This document shows, one piece after another, positions 13,763 to 13,831 of a stretch of 13,831 nucleotides of DNA (positions are counted from its first letter, which is position 1; each line of letters begins with the position of its first letter). The notes below the pieces were generated by a model. The model was not told the DNA's origin, ran no database searches, and worked only from the letters and a program-made list of their open reading frames with translations. A program made the position numbers and the translations under genes. The DNA lies in the NCBI GenBank assembly GCA_015493405.1, contig WGDF01000157.1, positions 1-13,831 of the forward strand, read 5' to 3'. The stretch is from Flavobacteriaceae bacterium (GTDB lineage: Bacteria; Bacteroidota; Bacteroidia; Flavobacteriales; Flavobacteriaceae).

Positions 13763-13831
13763 TTTTTCTATTTTTGATATAAAAGATGAAACTGATTTTG
13801 AAAATGCTGCTTTAAATATCTTCCGTTTTCA
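13752..13831 (+). CDS. Start of a probable LuxE-type acyltransferase (cut by window end)
   Basis: An ATG at 13752, inside the end of the protease gene, opens a frame that stays open to the window edge. The 26 visible residues begin MQNDFSIFDIKDETDFENAA and continue LNIFRF. From memory this resembles the N-terminus of Bacteroidota proteins annotated as LuxE/acyl-protein-synthetase-like acyltransferases, which open with an IFxIxxxxDFExxALxxFxFQ pattern. The 11-nt overlap equals that between the two preceding genes and supports this start and a three-gene operon. No catalytic region is visible, so the call rests on a short match and context. Confidence 0.5.
   Translation, partial: MQNDFSIFDIKDETDFENAALNIFRF

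Noticed and set aside
1..13831. Mobile elements, CRISPR arrays, tRNA or rRNA genes
   Set aside because: No transposase, integrase, regularly spaced repeats or RNA-gene signatures were seen on either strand.

Overview
The window is about 13.8 kb of AT-rich bacterial chromosome, most likely from the Bacteroidota and probably near the Flavobacteriales. Several signs agree. The gene order secY-infA-rpmJ-rpsM-rpsK-rpsD-rpoA-rplQ has no adk or map between secY and infA. RpoA begins [11 protein letters not shown] and S4 lacks zinc-ligand cysteines. There is almost no Shine-Dalgarno sequence before starts, and an A or T usually sits at -3. At least two promoters match the Bacteroidota housekeeping pattern TTG-N17-19-TAnnTTTG. 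The species cannot be named from sequence alone.

Layout. (1) Positions 1-4735 hold the distal part of the large ribosomal-protein/alpha operon on the + strand: secY (5' end outside the window), infA, a 152-nt gap with possible alternative hairpins, rpmJ, rpsM, rpsK, rpsD, rpoA and rplQ, closed by a strong hairpin terminator. (2) Positions 4736-6110 hold enolase on the + strand with its own likely promoter and terminator. (3) Positions 6117-9092 on the - strand encode a 991-residue protein that joins a degenerate receiver-like domain, a canonical response-regulator receiver and a PEP-synthase-type ATP-grasp domain. The phosphohistidine and PEP-binding domains of true PEP synthase are missing; this is the least understood gene here. 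(4) Positions 9316-10014 on the + strand encode a stand-alone NAD(P)HX-epimerase-like protein with a changed glycine-loop signature. It converges, through a shared bidirectional terminator, on NADP-type glutamate dehydrogenase (- strand, 10074-11429). (5) After a 298-nt divergent promoter region, an overlapping + strand operon encodes a dCMP deaminase, a C-terminal-processing (S41) protease and the first codons of what looks like a LuxE-type acyltransferase, cut by the window edge.

Functionally, the first third is core information processing: protein export, initiation, ribosome and RNA polymerase alpha. The middle is central metabolism and cofactor upkeep: enolase makes PEP, GDH uses NADPH to fix ammonium, and the epimerase repairs hydrated NAD(P)H. 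The receiver/ATP-grasp protein lies next to enolase but on the opposite strand; a link to PEP or pyruvate sensing is only a hypothesis. I saw no tRNA or rRNA genes, insertion sequences, CRISPR arrays or prophage genes.
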